Source: Caulobacteraceae bacterium (GTDB lineage: Bacteria > Pseudomonadota > Alphaproteobacteria > Caulobacterales > Caulobacteraceae). Taken from it: a stretch of DNA of 64,000 bases. The stretch is from positions 1-64,000 of the forward strand of contig JAIESL010000007.1 of the NCBI GenBank assembly GCA_019746095.1, read 5' to 3'. Positions 40,171-48,372 of this stretch are shown in pieces (position 1 is the stretch's first letter; every line of letters begins with the position of its first letter). The translations under genes and the position numbers were made by a program. The notes beneath the pieces are model-generated. The model ran no database searches and had not been told where the DNA came from. It saw only the letters and a list, made by a program, of their open reading frames with translations.

Positions 40171-42003
40171 ATGAGGGGCGGGCCTGTGGTGGAATCCGAC
40201 GGCATCGGCAAGTCGACCAGTGGCGAGCCCGGCGCCGGCGAGGCCGCGCAGGCCCTGCGTGCGATTCTGCAGACCCATTATCTCCGCTACATGATCATCG
40301 GCACCTGGGCCCTGGGCCTGCTGGCGACCGTCGGCTTCACCAGTGCCGCCCTCTGGTTCGTCGCCACCGTCGCCGCCGGCACCCTTCGGGGAGCCGTCGA
40401 GAAGCGGATCAGTGACCGGGTCGGCGCCGGCTGGGGTCTGGTTTTCCCGGCTGTGGCCACCGCGACCACCGCCGCCTGGGCCACCGCGCCTGTCATCGCC
40501 TGGTATTCCGGCCATCCGTTCGGCCCCACGCTTGCCGCAGTTCTGCTGATCTGCGGCTATGTTCTGGTGTTCTCCCAGCTGCGCGCCTCCCCGCGCCAGG
40601 CCCTGGTGATCTCGTCACCCTATGGGCTGGCGGCCGCGGTCATCCTGGCCGGTATGTGGGGTGGGCCCCTTTTCTGGCCCTTCCTCGCCATCATGCCTCT
40701 GGCGGCCTCCGGTCTGGTGGTGCTGGTCATGATGACCATGTTGCGCGAGGAGCGCATCCGCGCCTTCCAGGAACACCAGGCCCATCTGATCGAGGAACTG
40801 GAGGCCGCGCGCGACAAGGCCAATGCCGCCAGCGACGCCAAGTCCAACTTCCTCGGCGTCATCTCCCATGAGCTGCGGACCCCGATGAACGGCGTGCTGG
40901 GCGCAGCCCAGCTGCTCGGCACCACCCGGCTGGAGCCGACCCAGCGCGAATATCTGTCGATCATCCGCAACTCGGGCGACAATCTGCTCAGCCTGCTCAA
41001 CGACATCCTCGACATGACCAAGATCGAGGCGGGCAAGATGACCTTCGAGATCGTCGATGTTTCGATCGAGGATCTGCACAAGCGCGTCACCGGTCCCTTC
41101 CAGGCCCAGGCCGAGGCCAAGGGCCTGACCTTCAACGCCCGGTTCGAGGGCGATATTCCGGCCGTCGTGCGCGGCGACCCGCTGCGCGTCTGCCAGGTCA
41201 TTCACAACCTGCTCTCCAATGCCGTAAAATTCACCGACAATGGCGAGGTCTCCTACCTGGTCCGCGGCGAGCGTCTCGAGAACGGCCGTGTCCGCTTCGA
41301 CTTTGCCGTCACCGATTCCGGAGCCGGCATCGCCCCGGACGACCTGGCACGGCTGTTCCAGCCCTTCACCCAGGTGGATGCCTCCTCGACGCGCCGCTTC
41401 GGCGGCACCGGCCTCGGCCTGACCATTTCGCGCCGCATGGCCAACATCATGGATGGGGACATCACCGTGGTGTCGACCCTGGGACAGGGCTCGACCTTCA
41501 CCTTCTCGGTCGAGGCCGATGTGGTTGAATGGACGCGCCAGACGGCCGCCGAACCCATCCATGCCGAGACCCAGGACGGCCGGGCCCTGAGCGTGCTGGT
41601 GGTCGAGGACCACCCGGTCAACCGCATGATCCTCGAAGCCTGGATGGGCTCCGCCGGCCACGCCTCCGCCACCGCCGAGAACGGGCAGGTCGCCATCGAG
41701 GCCGCGGACGAACAGCGGTTCGACCTGATCATCATGGATGTGAACATGCCGGTGATGGACGGCCTGACCGCCACGCGGGCCATCCGCGCCGGGGACGGCC
41801 CCAACCGGGACACCCCGATCGTCGTTCTCTCGGCCTCTGCCCGCCGTGAGGACCATGCCGCCGGCCTGGACGCAGGCGCGGATGCCTATCTGAACAAGCC
41901 CATCGATTTCGCCGCCCTCGCCAAGGTGATGAACCGCGTCGGTGGCGGGCGTTCGGCGGTCCGGGCGCTGGTCGACGCCGGCGAGACGACCGCAGCGGCC
42001 TGA
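40171..42003 (+). CDS. hybrid sensor histidine kinase/response regulator
   Basis: N-terminal TMs; FLGVISHELRTPMNG H-box; RRFGGTGLGLTISRR; C-terminal receiver SVLVVEDHPVNRMILEAWM, LIIMDVNMP, LNKPID. Confidence 0.95.
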   Translation: MRGGPVVESDGIGKSTSGEPGAGEAAQALRAILQTHYLRYMIIGTWALGLLATVGFTSAALWFVATVAAGTLRGAVEKRISDRVGAGWGLVFPAVATATTAAWATAPVIAWYSGHPFGPTLAAVLLICGYVLVFSQLRASPRQALVISSPYGLAAAVILAGMWGGPLFWPFLAIMPLAASGLVVLVMMTMLREERIRAFQEHQAHLIEELEAARDKANAASDAKSNFLGVISHELRTPMNGVLGAAQLLGTTRLEPTQREYLSIIRNSGDNLLSLLNDILDMTKIEAGKMTFEIVDVSIEDLHKRVTGPFQAQAEAKGLTFNARFEGDIPAVVRGDPLRVCQVIHNLLSNAVKFTDNGEVSYLVRGERLENGRVRFDFAVTDSGAGIAPDDLARLFQPFTQVDASSTRRFGGTGLGLTISRRMANIMDGDITVVSTLGQGSTFTFSVEADVVEWTRQTAAEPIHAETQDGRALSVLVVEDHPVNRMILEAWMGSAGHASATAENGQVAIEAADEQRFDLIIMDVNMPVMDGLTATRAIRAGDGPNRDTPIVVLSASARREDHAAGLDAGADAYLNKPIDFAALAKVMNRVGGGRSAVRALVDAGETTAAA

Positions 42004-42018
42004 TCCCTCCGCAAAAGC

Positions 42019-42044
42019 GTTCAGAAGGCGACCGCCTTCTGAAC
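42019..42044. terminator. perfect 12-bp inverted repeat downstream of kinase (terminator or structured leader)
   Basis: GTTCAGAAGGCG AC CGCCTTCTGAAC, no clear T-tract. Confidence 0.4.
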
Positions 42045-42137
42045 CTGGGGTGACCCGCGCCGTTCAGACGCGGCTCAACCCGCACGGTCCAGAGTGGGCA
42101 CAGGTCGAAATCCTTCGGCTCCATCTGGAGACGTCTC

Positions 42138-42641
42138 ATGAAGAAGATTCTCACCGCTGCTCTCGCCGCAACGCTCGCCGTAAGCTCGCTGGGCGTGGCC
42201 TCTGCCGCCGAAGCCCAGTCGCGGGGCAACCACGAACAGCGCCAGGATCGCCGCGACGATCGCCGTGACGATCGTGGCGACCGCCAGGAAGAGCGCCGCG
42301 ACGATCGCGATGACCGTCGAGAGTGGCGTCAGGACAGCCGTGACGACCGTCGCGAGTTCCGCCAGGACCAGCGAGCCTATGGCCGCTGGCAGCAGTCGCA
42401 ACGCCGCTATAGCGCCGGCCGGTACTATGCGCCGCGTGGCTACCAGCAGCGTGACTGGTCCTATGGCCAGCGCATGCCGAGCTACTACCGCTCGAACCAG
42501 TACGTGGTGAACGACTACAGCCGCTACGGCCTCCGCGCCCCGCCCCGTGGATACCACTATATCCGCAGTGGCGATGATGTCGTCCTCGCCGCGATCGCCG
42601 GCGGCGTGATCGTCGCCGTGATCGCCGGCCTGTTCAACTAG
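42138..42641 (+). CDS. RcnB-family-like periplasmic protein with Arg/Asp-rich linker
   Basis: Signal peptide; RRDDRRDDRGDRQEERRDDRDDRREWRQ; C-terminal PPRGYHYIRSGDDVVLAAIAGGVIVAVI. Confidence 0.85.
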   Translation: MKKILTAALAATLAVSSLGVASAAEAQSRGNHEQRQDRRDDRRDDRGDRQEERRDDRDDRREWRQDSRDDRREFRQDQRAYGRWQQSQRRYSAGRYYAPRGYQQRDWSYGQRMPSYYRSNQYVVNDYSRYGLRAPPRGYHYIRSGDDVVLAAIAGGVIVAVIAGLFN

Positions 42642-42665
42642 GGCCGGTCGCCTCCACACGCTGAA

Positions 42666-42695
42666 CGCCCCGCAGGGAAACCTGCGGGGTGTTTT
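42666..42695 (+). terminator. rho-independent terminator downstream of RcnB-like gene
   Basis: CGCCCCGCAGG GAAA CCTGCGGGGTG TTTT. Confidence 0.85.
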
Positions 42696-42699
42696 CGCA

Positions 42700-43305
42700 T
42701 CAGCCGTCCGGGTCGGCCCGGCCGGGCTCGCCATCGTCCGTCAGGCCGCACAGCTGCAGGAAGCCGATCACCGGGATCGTGCGTTGTCGTACCGGCCGGG
42801 CGAGGAACAACTGGGCCGGGGCCTCGGCCCGCGCCATCAGTGGCAGGACGATCCAGCGCCCGGGGAAGCGGCGCACATCGATATCCGGGTCGGCCTTGAG
42901 CTGCGGGCAGTACCGCAGCGAGCGGTCCACACAGGCCCGGTGCAGGGGCGCGATGGCCCCGGCGTCGATCAGAACCGTGTCGTTCGCCAGATCGCCCGGC
43001 AGCCCGTCGCCCCGGGCGGCGGCGCGCAGCCGGCCCACGGTCACCGGGTGAGCGACCTGCGTCCAGCGGTTGTCCGCCGCCGTCGGCTGTCCGCACATCG
43101 GGCAGAGCATGTCGCGCACCGACAGCCGCTGCCGCACGGCATGGTTCTGGGAATACAGCGGCTTGCCCCTGCCGGGATGGTCGGCCTGGAGGATGGCCAG
43201 GGCCCCGCCGACGGACGGGCAGGGACCCACTCCCAGCCCGGGCTCCCCGGTCCAGCTGGTGACCCAGGGCACGTCAACGCCGACCTTCAGTGACGACAGC
43301 TTCAT
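42700..43305 (-). CDS. hypothetical protein
   Basis: 201-aa complete ORF with CPMCGQPTAADNRW motif; no overlapping better ORF. Confidence 0.45.
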   Translation of the reverse strand: MKLSSLKVGVDVPWVTSWTGEPGLGVGPCPSVGGALAILQADHPGRGKPLYSQNHAVRQRLSVRDMLCPMCGQPTAADNRWTQVAHPVTVGRLRAAARGDGLPGDLANDTVLIDAGAIAPLHRACVDRSLRYCPQLKADPDIDVRRFPGRWIVLPLMARAEAPAQLFLARPVRQRTIPVIGFLQLCGLTDDGEPGRADPDG

Positions 43306-43410
43306 TGGGGCCCCTCAGACCAACCCTTGCGCTTCCGAAGCGACGCCGTCGAGGTCCGTCTGACGGCTCGCAGGGGTTCCAAATCGGGCCGGAGGCGTTA
43401 GACCCGGCCC

Positions 43411-44388
43411 ATGGCGTCCCGTATTCCGATCCTGAGCGAGGCCCTGGCCGCCGGCGAGAAGGCCACGGCTGTCGACGCGGCGATGGTCACCAAACTGACC
43501 GACATGGCCGGCGACTTTGCCGTCAATCTGATGATCGCCCTGATCATCGTGGTCATCACGGTCCTGGCGTCGCGCTGGATCTCGGGGATGATGCGGCGGA
43601 CCCTGTTGCGGGTGCGGGGCTTCCGCCACGACCAGACCGTATTGAGCTTTGCGGTCCAGGTGGTGCGGGTCGTTGTCTACATCATCGGCCTGATTGCCGT
43701 GCTGCAGCGGCTGGGTGTCCAGACCACCTCGATCATTGCCGTCCTCGGGGCCGCCTCCCTGGCCGTCGGCCTGGCGTTGCAGGGGACCCTGTCCAATGTC
43801 GCGGCCGGGGTGCTGCTGCTGATCCTGCGTCCCTACAAGGTCGGCGATGTCATCGAGATCGGCGGGGTCACCGGCTCGGTCCAGCGGCTGGACCTGTTCA
43901 CCACCCAGATGTCGAACGCCAACAATCACAAGATCGTCGTGCCTAATGCCAAGGTTCTGGGGGACGTCATCATCAATCTGACCGGCCAGAAGACCCGCCG
44001 GATCGAGATCCTGTTCGCTGTCGGCTACAGCGCCAACCTGAAACAGGCCCGGGCGGTGATCGAGGGTGTGGCGGCGGCCCATGAGCTTGTGCTGCCGGAC
44101 CCGGCCCCCTGGGTCGGGGTGACCGACCTGCGGGACAGCGCGGTCGAGGTGACCCTGCAGGCCTGGGTCCTTGTCGACGACTGGTGGCAGGTCAAGGCGG
44201 ACCTGACCCAGGGGGTGAAGGAGGCTCTGGACGCGGCCGGGGTCGAAATCCCCTTCCCGCATCAGGTTGCAGTGGCCTATGAACCGCCCGCGCCCGGGCC
44301 CGACCCGGTCGAAAAGCCGAAACCTGAACCCAGGCCCGAGCCTCTCGCGCCGGCCCCGCGCCGCCGCCGGTCGGGCCACAAGAGCTGA
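43411..44388 (+). CDS. mechanosensitive ion channel family protein (MscS type)
   Basis: IIAVLGAASLAVGLALQGTLSNVAAGVLLLILRPYKVGDVIEIGGVTGSVQ. Confidence 0.96.
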   Translation: MASRIPILSEALAAGEKATAVDAAMVTKLTDMAGDFAVNLMIALIIVVITVLASRWISGMMRRTLLRVRGFRHDQTVLSFAVQVVRVVVYIIGLIAVLQRLGVQTTSIIAVLGAASLAVGLALQGTLSNVAAGVLLLILRPYKVGDVIEIGGVTGSVQRLDLFTTQMSNANNHKIVVPNAKVLGDVIINLTGQKTRRIEILFAVGYSANLKQARAVIEGVAAAHELVLPDPAPWVGVTDLRDSAVEVTLQAWVLVDDWWQVKADLTQGVKEALDAAGVEIPFPHQVAVAYEPPAPGPDPVEKPKPEPRPEPLAPAPRRRRSGHKS

Positions 44389-44394
44389 CTGCCC

Positions 44395-45408
44395 ATGCGT
44401 TACGATTTCGGGTCCGACAACACCGCCGGCATGGCCCCCGCCGCCCTTGCGGCCCTGACAGCCGCAAACGACGGCCATGCCCGGGCCTATGGTGCGGATG
44501 ACGTCACCGCGCGGACCGCAGACCTGATCCGTGCGCGCCTCGACGCCGATGCCGAGATCCGCTTCGTCTTTTCCGGCACCGCCGCCAATGCCATCGCCCT
44601 GTCGATGCTGGCCTGGCCACATGAGGCCGTGCTGGCCCATCACGCCGCCCATGTCTGCACCGACGAGACGGGTGCGCCCGGCTTCTTCGGCTCGGGCGTC
44701 GGCCTGCTGGGCCTGCCGGGCCTGTCCGGAAAGATCGAGCCTGCCGCGCTGCATGCCGTCCTCGCAGAGCCCGAGGTCGGCCACCGCCAGCCCCCGGCGG
44801 CCCTCAGCCTGACCCAGTCCACTGAATACGGCACCGTCTATACCGAGGAGGAGCTGCGCCACCTGATCGAGCCGGTGAAGCTGAGGGGCTTTGGTGTCCA
44901 TATGGACGGCGCGCGGCTGGCCAATGCGGCGGCGGCGGGCTTCGACCTGACGCAGATCGCCCGGCTGGGTGTTGATGTGCTGGTGTTCGGCGGAGCCAAG
45001 GCCGGGGCCAACTGTGCCGAAGCCATTGTGATGTTCGACAAGTCGCTGGCGCGCCGCATCGATAACCGGCTGAAGCAGGCCGGTCAGACCGCCTCCAAGA
45101 CCCGGTTTCTCTCTGCCCCCATCCTGGGCCTGCTGGAGAGCGGAGACTGGGAGGCGGGTGCCGCCCATGCCAACCTCATGGCGCAAAGGCTGGCTGCGGG
45201 CATCGCCACCCGCTCGCCCTTTGTCCTGGCCCATCCGGTCGAGGCCAATGCGGTGTTCGTCCGCATGCCGGCCGAGGCACACGAGCGGCTGAATGCCGCC
45301 GGCTGGGCCTGCTACCGGTTCGACGACGGCTCTGTCCGGTTCGTCTGCTCCTGGGCCACGACGGAAGCGGCCGTCGACGAAGTTTTGCAGGCCATCGCAA
45401 CGCTTTGA
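44395..45408 (+). CDS. threonine aldolase / beta-eliminating lyase family PLP enzyme
   Basis: FGSDNTAGMAP, FSGTAANAIAL, GFGVHMDGARLANAAAA, FGGAKAGA. Confidence 0.9.
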   Translation: MRYDFGSDNTAGMAPAALAALTAANDGHARAYGADDVTARTADLIRARLDADAEIRFVFSGTAANAIALSMLAWPHEAVLAHHAAHVCTDETGAPGFFGSGVGLLGLPGLSGKIEPAALHAVLAEPEVGHRQPPAALSLTQSTEYGTVYTEEELRHLIEPVKLRGFGVHMDGARLANAAAAGFDLTQIARLGVDVLVFGGAKAGANCAEAIVMFDKSLARRIDNRLKQAGQTASKTRFLSAPILGLLESGDWEAGAAHANLMAQRLAAGIATRSPFVLAHPVEANAVFVRMPAEAHERLNAAGWACYRFDDGSVRFVCSWATTEAAVDEVLQAIATL

Positions 45409-45504
45409 GCGTGTCGTTCATTGAACGGTCGCCACGCCCTGCCTAGATAGAACAAAGCGTGACCATTCTTGTCCGGCAGTGGGGCAGAGGTCGGAGGGAC
45501 TGAG

Positions 45505-47664
45505 ATGAACGCACCGTCGCGAATTGCCGATCGCGCGGCCGATGATCTGGTCGCCTATCGCACGGTCCGGGCGGCCATGCCTGGCCTCGCAGCAGGTCTG
45601 GGCCCCGAGGACCTGTCGGCCCAGTCGATGCCGGACTGCAGCCCCGGCAAATGGCATCTGGCGCACACCAGCTGGTTCTTCGAGGCGATGATCCTGGGCC
45701 AGGAGCCCGGTTATTGCCCGGTCGATCCGCGGTTCCAGTCCCTGTTCAACAGCTATTATGAAGCGCTCGGGCCGCGGGTTCAGCGTCCTCAAAGGGGCCT
45801 GATGACCCGGCCCTCCCTGGATGAGGTGCTGGCCTATCGCCGCGAAATCGACCGCCGGATGGTCGCATGGCTGGGCGAGGGGCAGGCCGATCCGCATGCG
45901 CGGTACCTGCTCGCCCTCGGCCTGAATCACGACCAGCAACATCAGGAACTGTTCCTGATGGACATCCTCAACCTGATGGCGTGCTCGCCGCTGGATCCGG
46001 CAGCCTACGGGGCCGAGCCGCGGTCCGGTCCCGTCCAGGCGAGACGCGGCGGGACGACCCGCTTCGATGGCGGCCTGGTCGGGATCGGCCACGGGGACTG
46101 GGGCTTTGCCTTCGACAATGAGGGGCCGGCGCATCGGGTCTGGCTCGAGCCCTATGCCCTGGGCAACGACCTCGTCTCCAACGGCGACTGGACCGCCTTC
46201 ATCGACGACGGCGGCTACAGCCGGCCCGAGCTGTGGCTGTCCGACGGCTGGGCGGCGGTGCAGGTCGAGGGCTGGGTCGCCCCCCTGTACTGGAGCCCCG
46301 AGGGTGACGCCTGGACGACCCTGGGCCTGACCGGCCGCCGGCCTGTCGATCCGGCCGCGCCGGTCCGCCATGTCAGCCTCTATGAGGCCGACGCCTATGC
46401 CCGTTGGGCGGGCAAGCGGCTGCCGACCGAGGCGGAGTGGGAGCACGCCGTGCGGTGCCGCCCGGAGGCCTTCTCCAATGCCTTCGGCGAAGTCTGGCAA
46501 TGGACCGCCAGCGCCTATTCCCCCTATCCGGGATTCCAGCCCACCGAGGGCACAGCCTCGGAATACAACGGGAAATTCATGGCCAACCAGATGGTCTTGC
46601 GAGGTTCCAGCTTCGCCACGCCCGAGGGGCATGCCCGGATCAGCTATCGCAATTTCTTCCATCCCCACCAGCGGTGGGCCTTTACCGGCCTGCGGCTGGC
46701 CGAGGATGCGCCGGTACGGCCGGCGCGGGCGACCGATGAAGGCGAGACCGCCCGGTTCCGCCGTGACCTGGTCGCTGGTCTTTCGCGTGCTCCCAAGGTC
46801 GCCTCACCGAAATGGTTCTACGACGCCGAGGGGTCGGACCTGTTCGAGGCCATTACCCGCCTCCCGGAATACTATCCGACTCGACAGGAGGCGGCCCTGC
46901 TGCGCCGCGTGGCCCCGGAATGGGCGGCGCGGTTCGGCCCGGGTGCGACCCTTGTCGAATTCGGATCCGGGGCCAGTGAAAAGACCCGGATCGTGCTCGA
47001 TGCCGCGCCGGCGATGGGGGCCTATGTTCCGATCGATATCAGTGCCGATGCCCTGGACGCCGCCGCCCGAAGGATCGCCGAGGCCTATCCGGCCCTGACC
47101 GTTGCGCCGCTGGTCGGCGACTTCCTGCATCTTGGGGCCCTTCCGCCGGGGGTCGGTCAGGGGCGGCGGGTCGGATTCTTTCCGGGCTCGACCATCGGCA
47201 ACCTCGAACGGGACGAGGCCGTCGCCTTCCTCACGGCGGCCCGCGGGATGCTCGGACCCGCCGCCCTGTTCATCCTGGGCGTCGATCTGGTGAAGGCTCC
47301 GGAGACACTGATCCTCGCCTATGACGACCCGGCCGGTGTCACCGCGGCCTTCAACCGCAACCTGCTGGTTCGCGCCAATCGTGAACTCGGGGCAGAGTTC
47401 GACGTCGACGGTTTCGCACACCGCGCGGTCTGGAACGCCACGGCCTCGCGTATGGAAATGCATCTTGAGGCCCGGCGCGACATGACCGTCCTGCTGGAAG
47501 GCCGCCGGGTGAGCTTTATGCGGGGCGAGACCATCCACACGGAGAGCTCACGGAAATACACCGAGGCCTCGGTGCGGGAACTGGCGGTGGCGGCCGGTTG
47601 GGCGGTCGTTGCCTTCGAGACTAGCCCGGACCCGGCGGTCGCCCTGGTCCTGCTTGAAGCCTGA
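45505..47664 (+). CDS. fused EgtB (sulfoxide synthase) - EgtD (L-histidine N-alpha-methyltransferase) ergothioneine biosynthesis protein
   Basis: N-half: PGKWHLAHTSWFFE, LNHDQQHQELFLMDILNLM, FGE-sulfatase ending WQWTASAYSPYPGFQ..EYNGKFMANQMVLRG. C-half: SPKWFYDAEGSDLFEAITRLPEYYPTRQE, LVEFGSGASEKTR, FFPGSTIGNL, ESSRKYT. One uninterrupted ORF, SD GGAGGG upstream of ATG 45505. Confidence 0.93.
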   Translation: MNAPSRIADRAADDLVAYRTVRAAMPGLAAGLGPEDLSAQSMPDCSPGKWHLAHTSWFFEAMILGQEPGYCPVDPRFQSLFNSYYEALGPRVQRPQRGLMTRPSLDEVLAYRREIDRRMVAWLGEGQADPHARYLLALGLNHDQQHQELFLMDILNLMACSPLDPAAYGAEPRSGPVQARRGGTTRFDGGLVGIGHGDWGFAFDNEGPAHRVWLEPYALGNDLVSNGDWTAFIDDGGYSRPELWLSDGWAAVQVEGWVAPLYWSPEGDAWTTLGLTGRRPVDPAAPVRHVSLYEADAYARWAGKRLPTEAEWEHAVRCRPEAFSNAFGEVWQWTASAYSPYPGFQPTEGTASEYNGKFMANQMVLRGSSFATPEGHARISYRNFFHPHQRWAFTGLRLAEDAPVRPARATDEGETARFRRDLVAGLSRAPKVASPKWFYDAEGSDLFEAITRLPEYYPTRQEAALLRRVAPEWAARFGPGATLVEFGSGASEKTRIVLDAAPAMGAYVPIDISADALDAAARRIAEAYPALTVAPLVGDFLHLGALPPGVGQGRRVGFFPGSTIGNLERDEAVAFLTAARGMLGPAALFILGVDLVKAPETLILAYDDPAGVTAAFNRNLLVRANRELGAEFDVDGFAHRAVWNATASRMEMHLEARRDMTVLLEGRRVSFMRGETIHTESSRKYTEASVRELAVAAGWAVVAFETSPDPAVALVLLEA

Positions 47665-47706
47665 AGGCGCGGAGGCGGAGACCAGAGCCGGTCCCCGCCC
47701 CGGGTG

Positions 47707-47952
47707 TCACTCCGGCCGGCCCGGCTTGACGGCAGGCGGCGAGGGCCTGTCGCGGCTGCGTGTGCCGTGAGAGGCCTCGCCGCCCTTGCGGCCGGCCTGC
47801 GCCGCCAGGCTGCGATCCTGCGAGAAGCTGCGCTTTTCGCCGGGAACGCTGGCACCGCCCTTGCGGGCGATCTCGCGCTGGCGTTCCGGATCCATGGAGG
47901 CAAAGCCCCGTTTGGAGACGCCGGAGGCCCGGTCGGGCTGTCCTTGAGCCAT
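47707..47952 (-). CDS. KGG-motif general stress protein
   Basis: KRGFASMDPERQREIARKGGASVPGEKRSFSQDRSLAAQAGRKGGEASHG. Confidence 0.9.
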   Translation of the reverse strand: MAQGQPDRASGVSKRGFASMDPERQREIARKGGASVPGEKRSFSQDRSLAAQAGRKGGEASHGTRSRDRPSPPAVKPGRPE

Positions 47953-48004
47953 GGGAGAATCCTTTCTTGGCGACGGTCCCGTCTGGTGGGCCGGTTCGGG
48001 AAAT

Positions 48005-48030
48005 GAACCCCCGGCCTTCGGTGCGGTTCC
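48005..48030 (-). promoter_or_regulatory. candidate EcfG (general stress) promoter for KGG gene
   Basis: Minus strand GGAAC-N16-GGTT. Confidence 0.5.
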
Positions 48031-48083
48031 GCTGTCGCCGTCACGCAATTGCGAGCGAATCGGAGGGTTTGGGCGTTTGGCGG

Positions 48084-48242
48084 TCACGGGCGGTCGTACG
48101 GCCGGTCGTCGCCTGGACCCCCTTCGTCGGGGGCCGGTTGCGGCATTTCGTCGGGCGCGCCGGAGGGATCAAGCTCCGGTCCCGGAGTTTCGGGCGGCAT
48201 CATTTCCGGACCATCGGGGCCGTCGGGTTCGATAGGGCTCAT
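48084..48242 (-). CDS. small proline/acid-rich ORF (52 aa), not in supplied ORF track
   Basis: Translation MSPIEPDGPDGPEMMPPETPGPELDPSGAPDEMPQPAPDEGGPGDDRPYDRP*; SD GAAGGAG 7 nt upstream of ATG. Confidence 0.65.
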   Translation of the reverse strand: MSPIEPDGPDGPEMMPPETPGPELDPSGAPDEMPQPAPDEGGPGDDRPYDRP

Positions 48243-48266
48243 GACTGTCTCCTTCTCTCGAAGGCA

Positions 48267-48293
48267 GAACGCGGCGGCGGGCAGCAGCGTTCA
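48267..48293 (-). promoter_or_regulatory. candidate EcfG-type promoter for sORF 48084-48242
   Basis: Minus strand TGAAC-N17-CGTT, 25 nt upstream of the ATG. Confidence 0.45.
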
Positions 48294-48372
48294 ATCACGA
48301 TTGCCGTCAGCGGCCCTGTGGTCCGGAAACGGTGAGGTCATCGGGCGTCTGATCGCCCGCCAGACCCCCTTG

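Noticed and set aside
43315-45282. 655-aa antisense ORF opposite mscS and the PLP lyase
   Set aside because: Spans two clear plus-strand genes; composition is that of a GC-rich shadow frame
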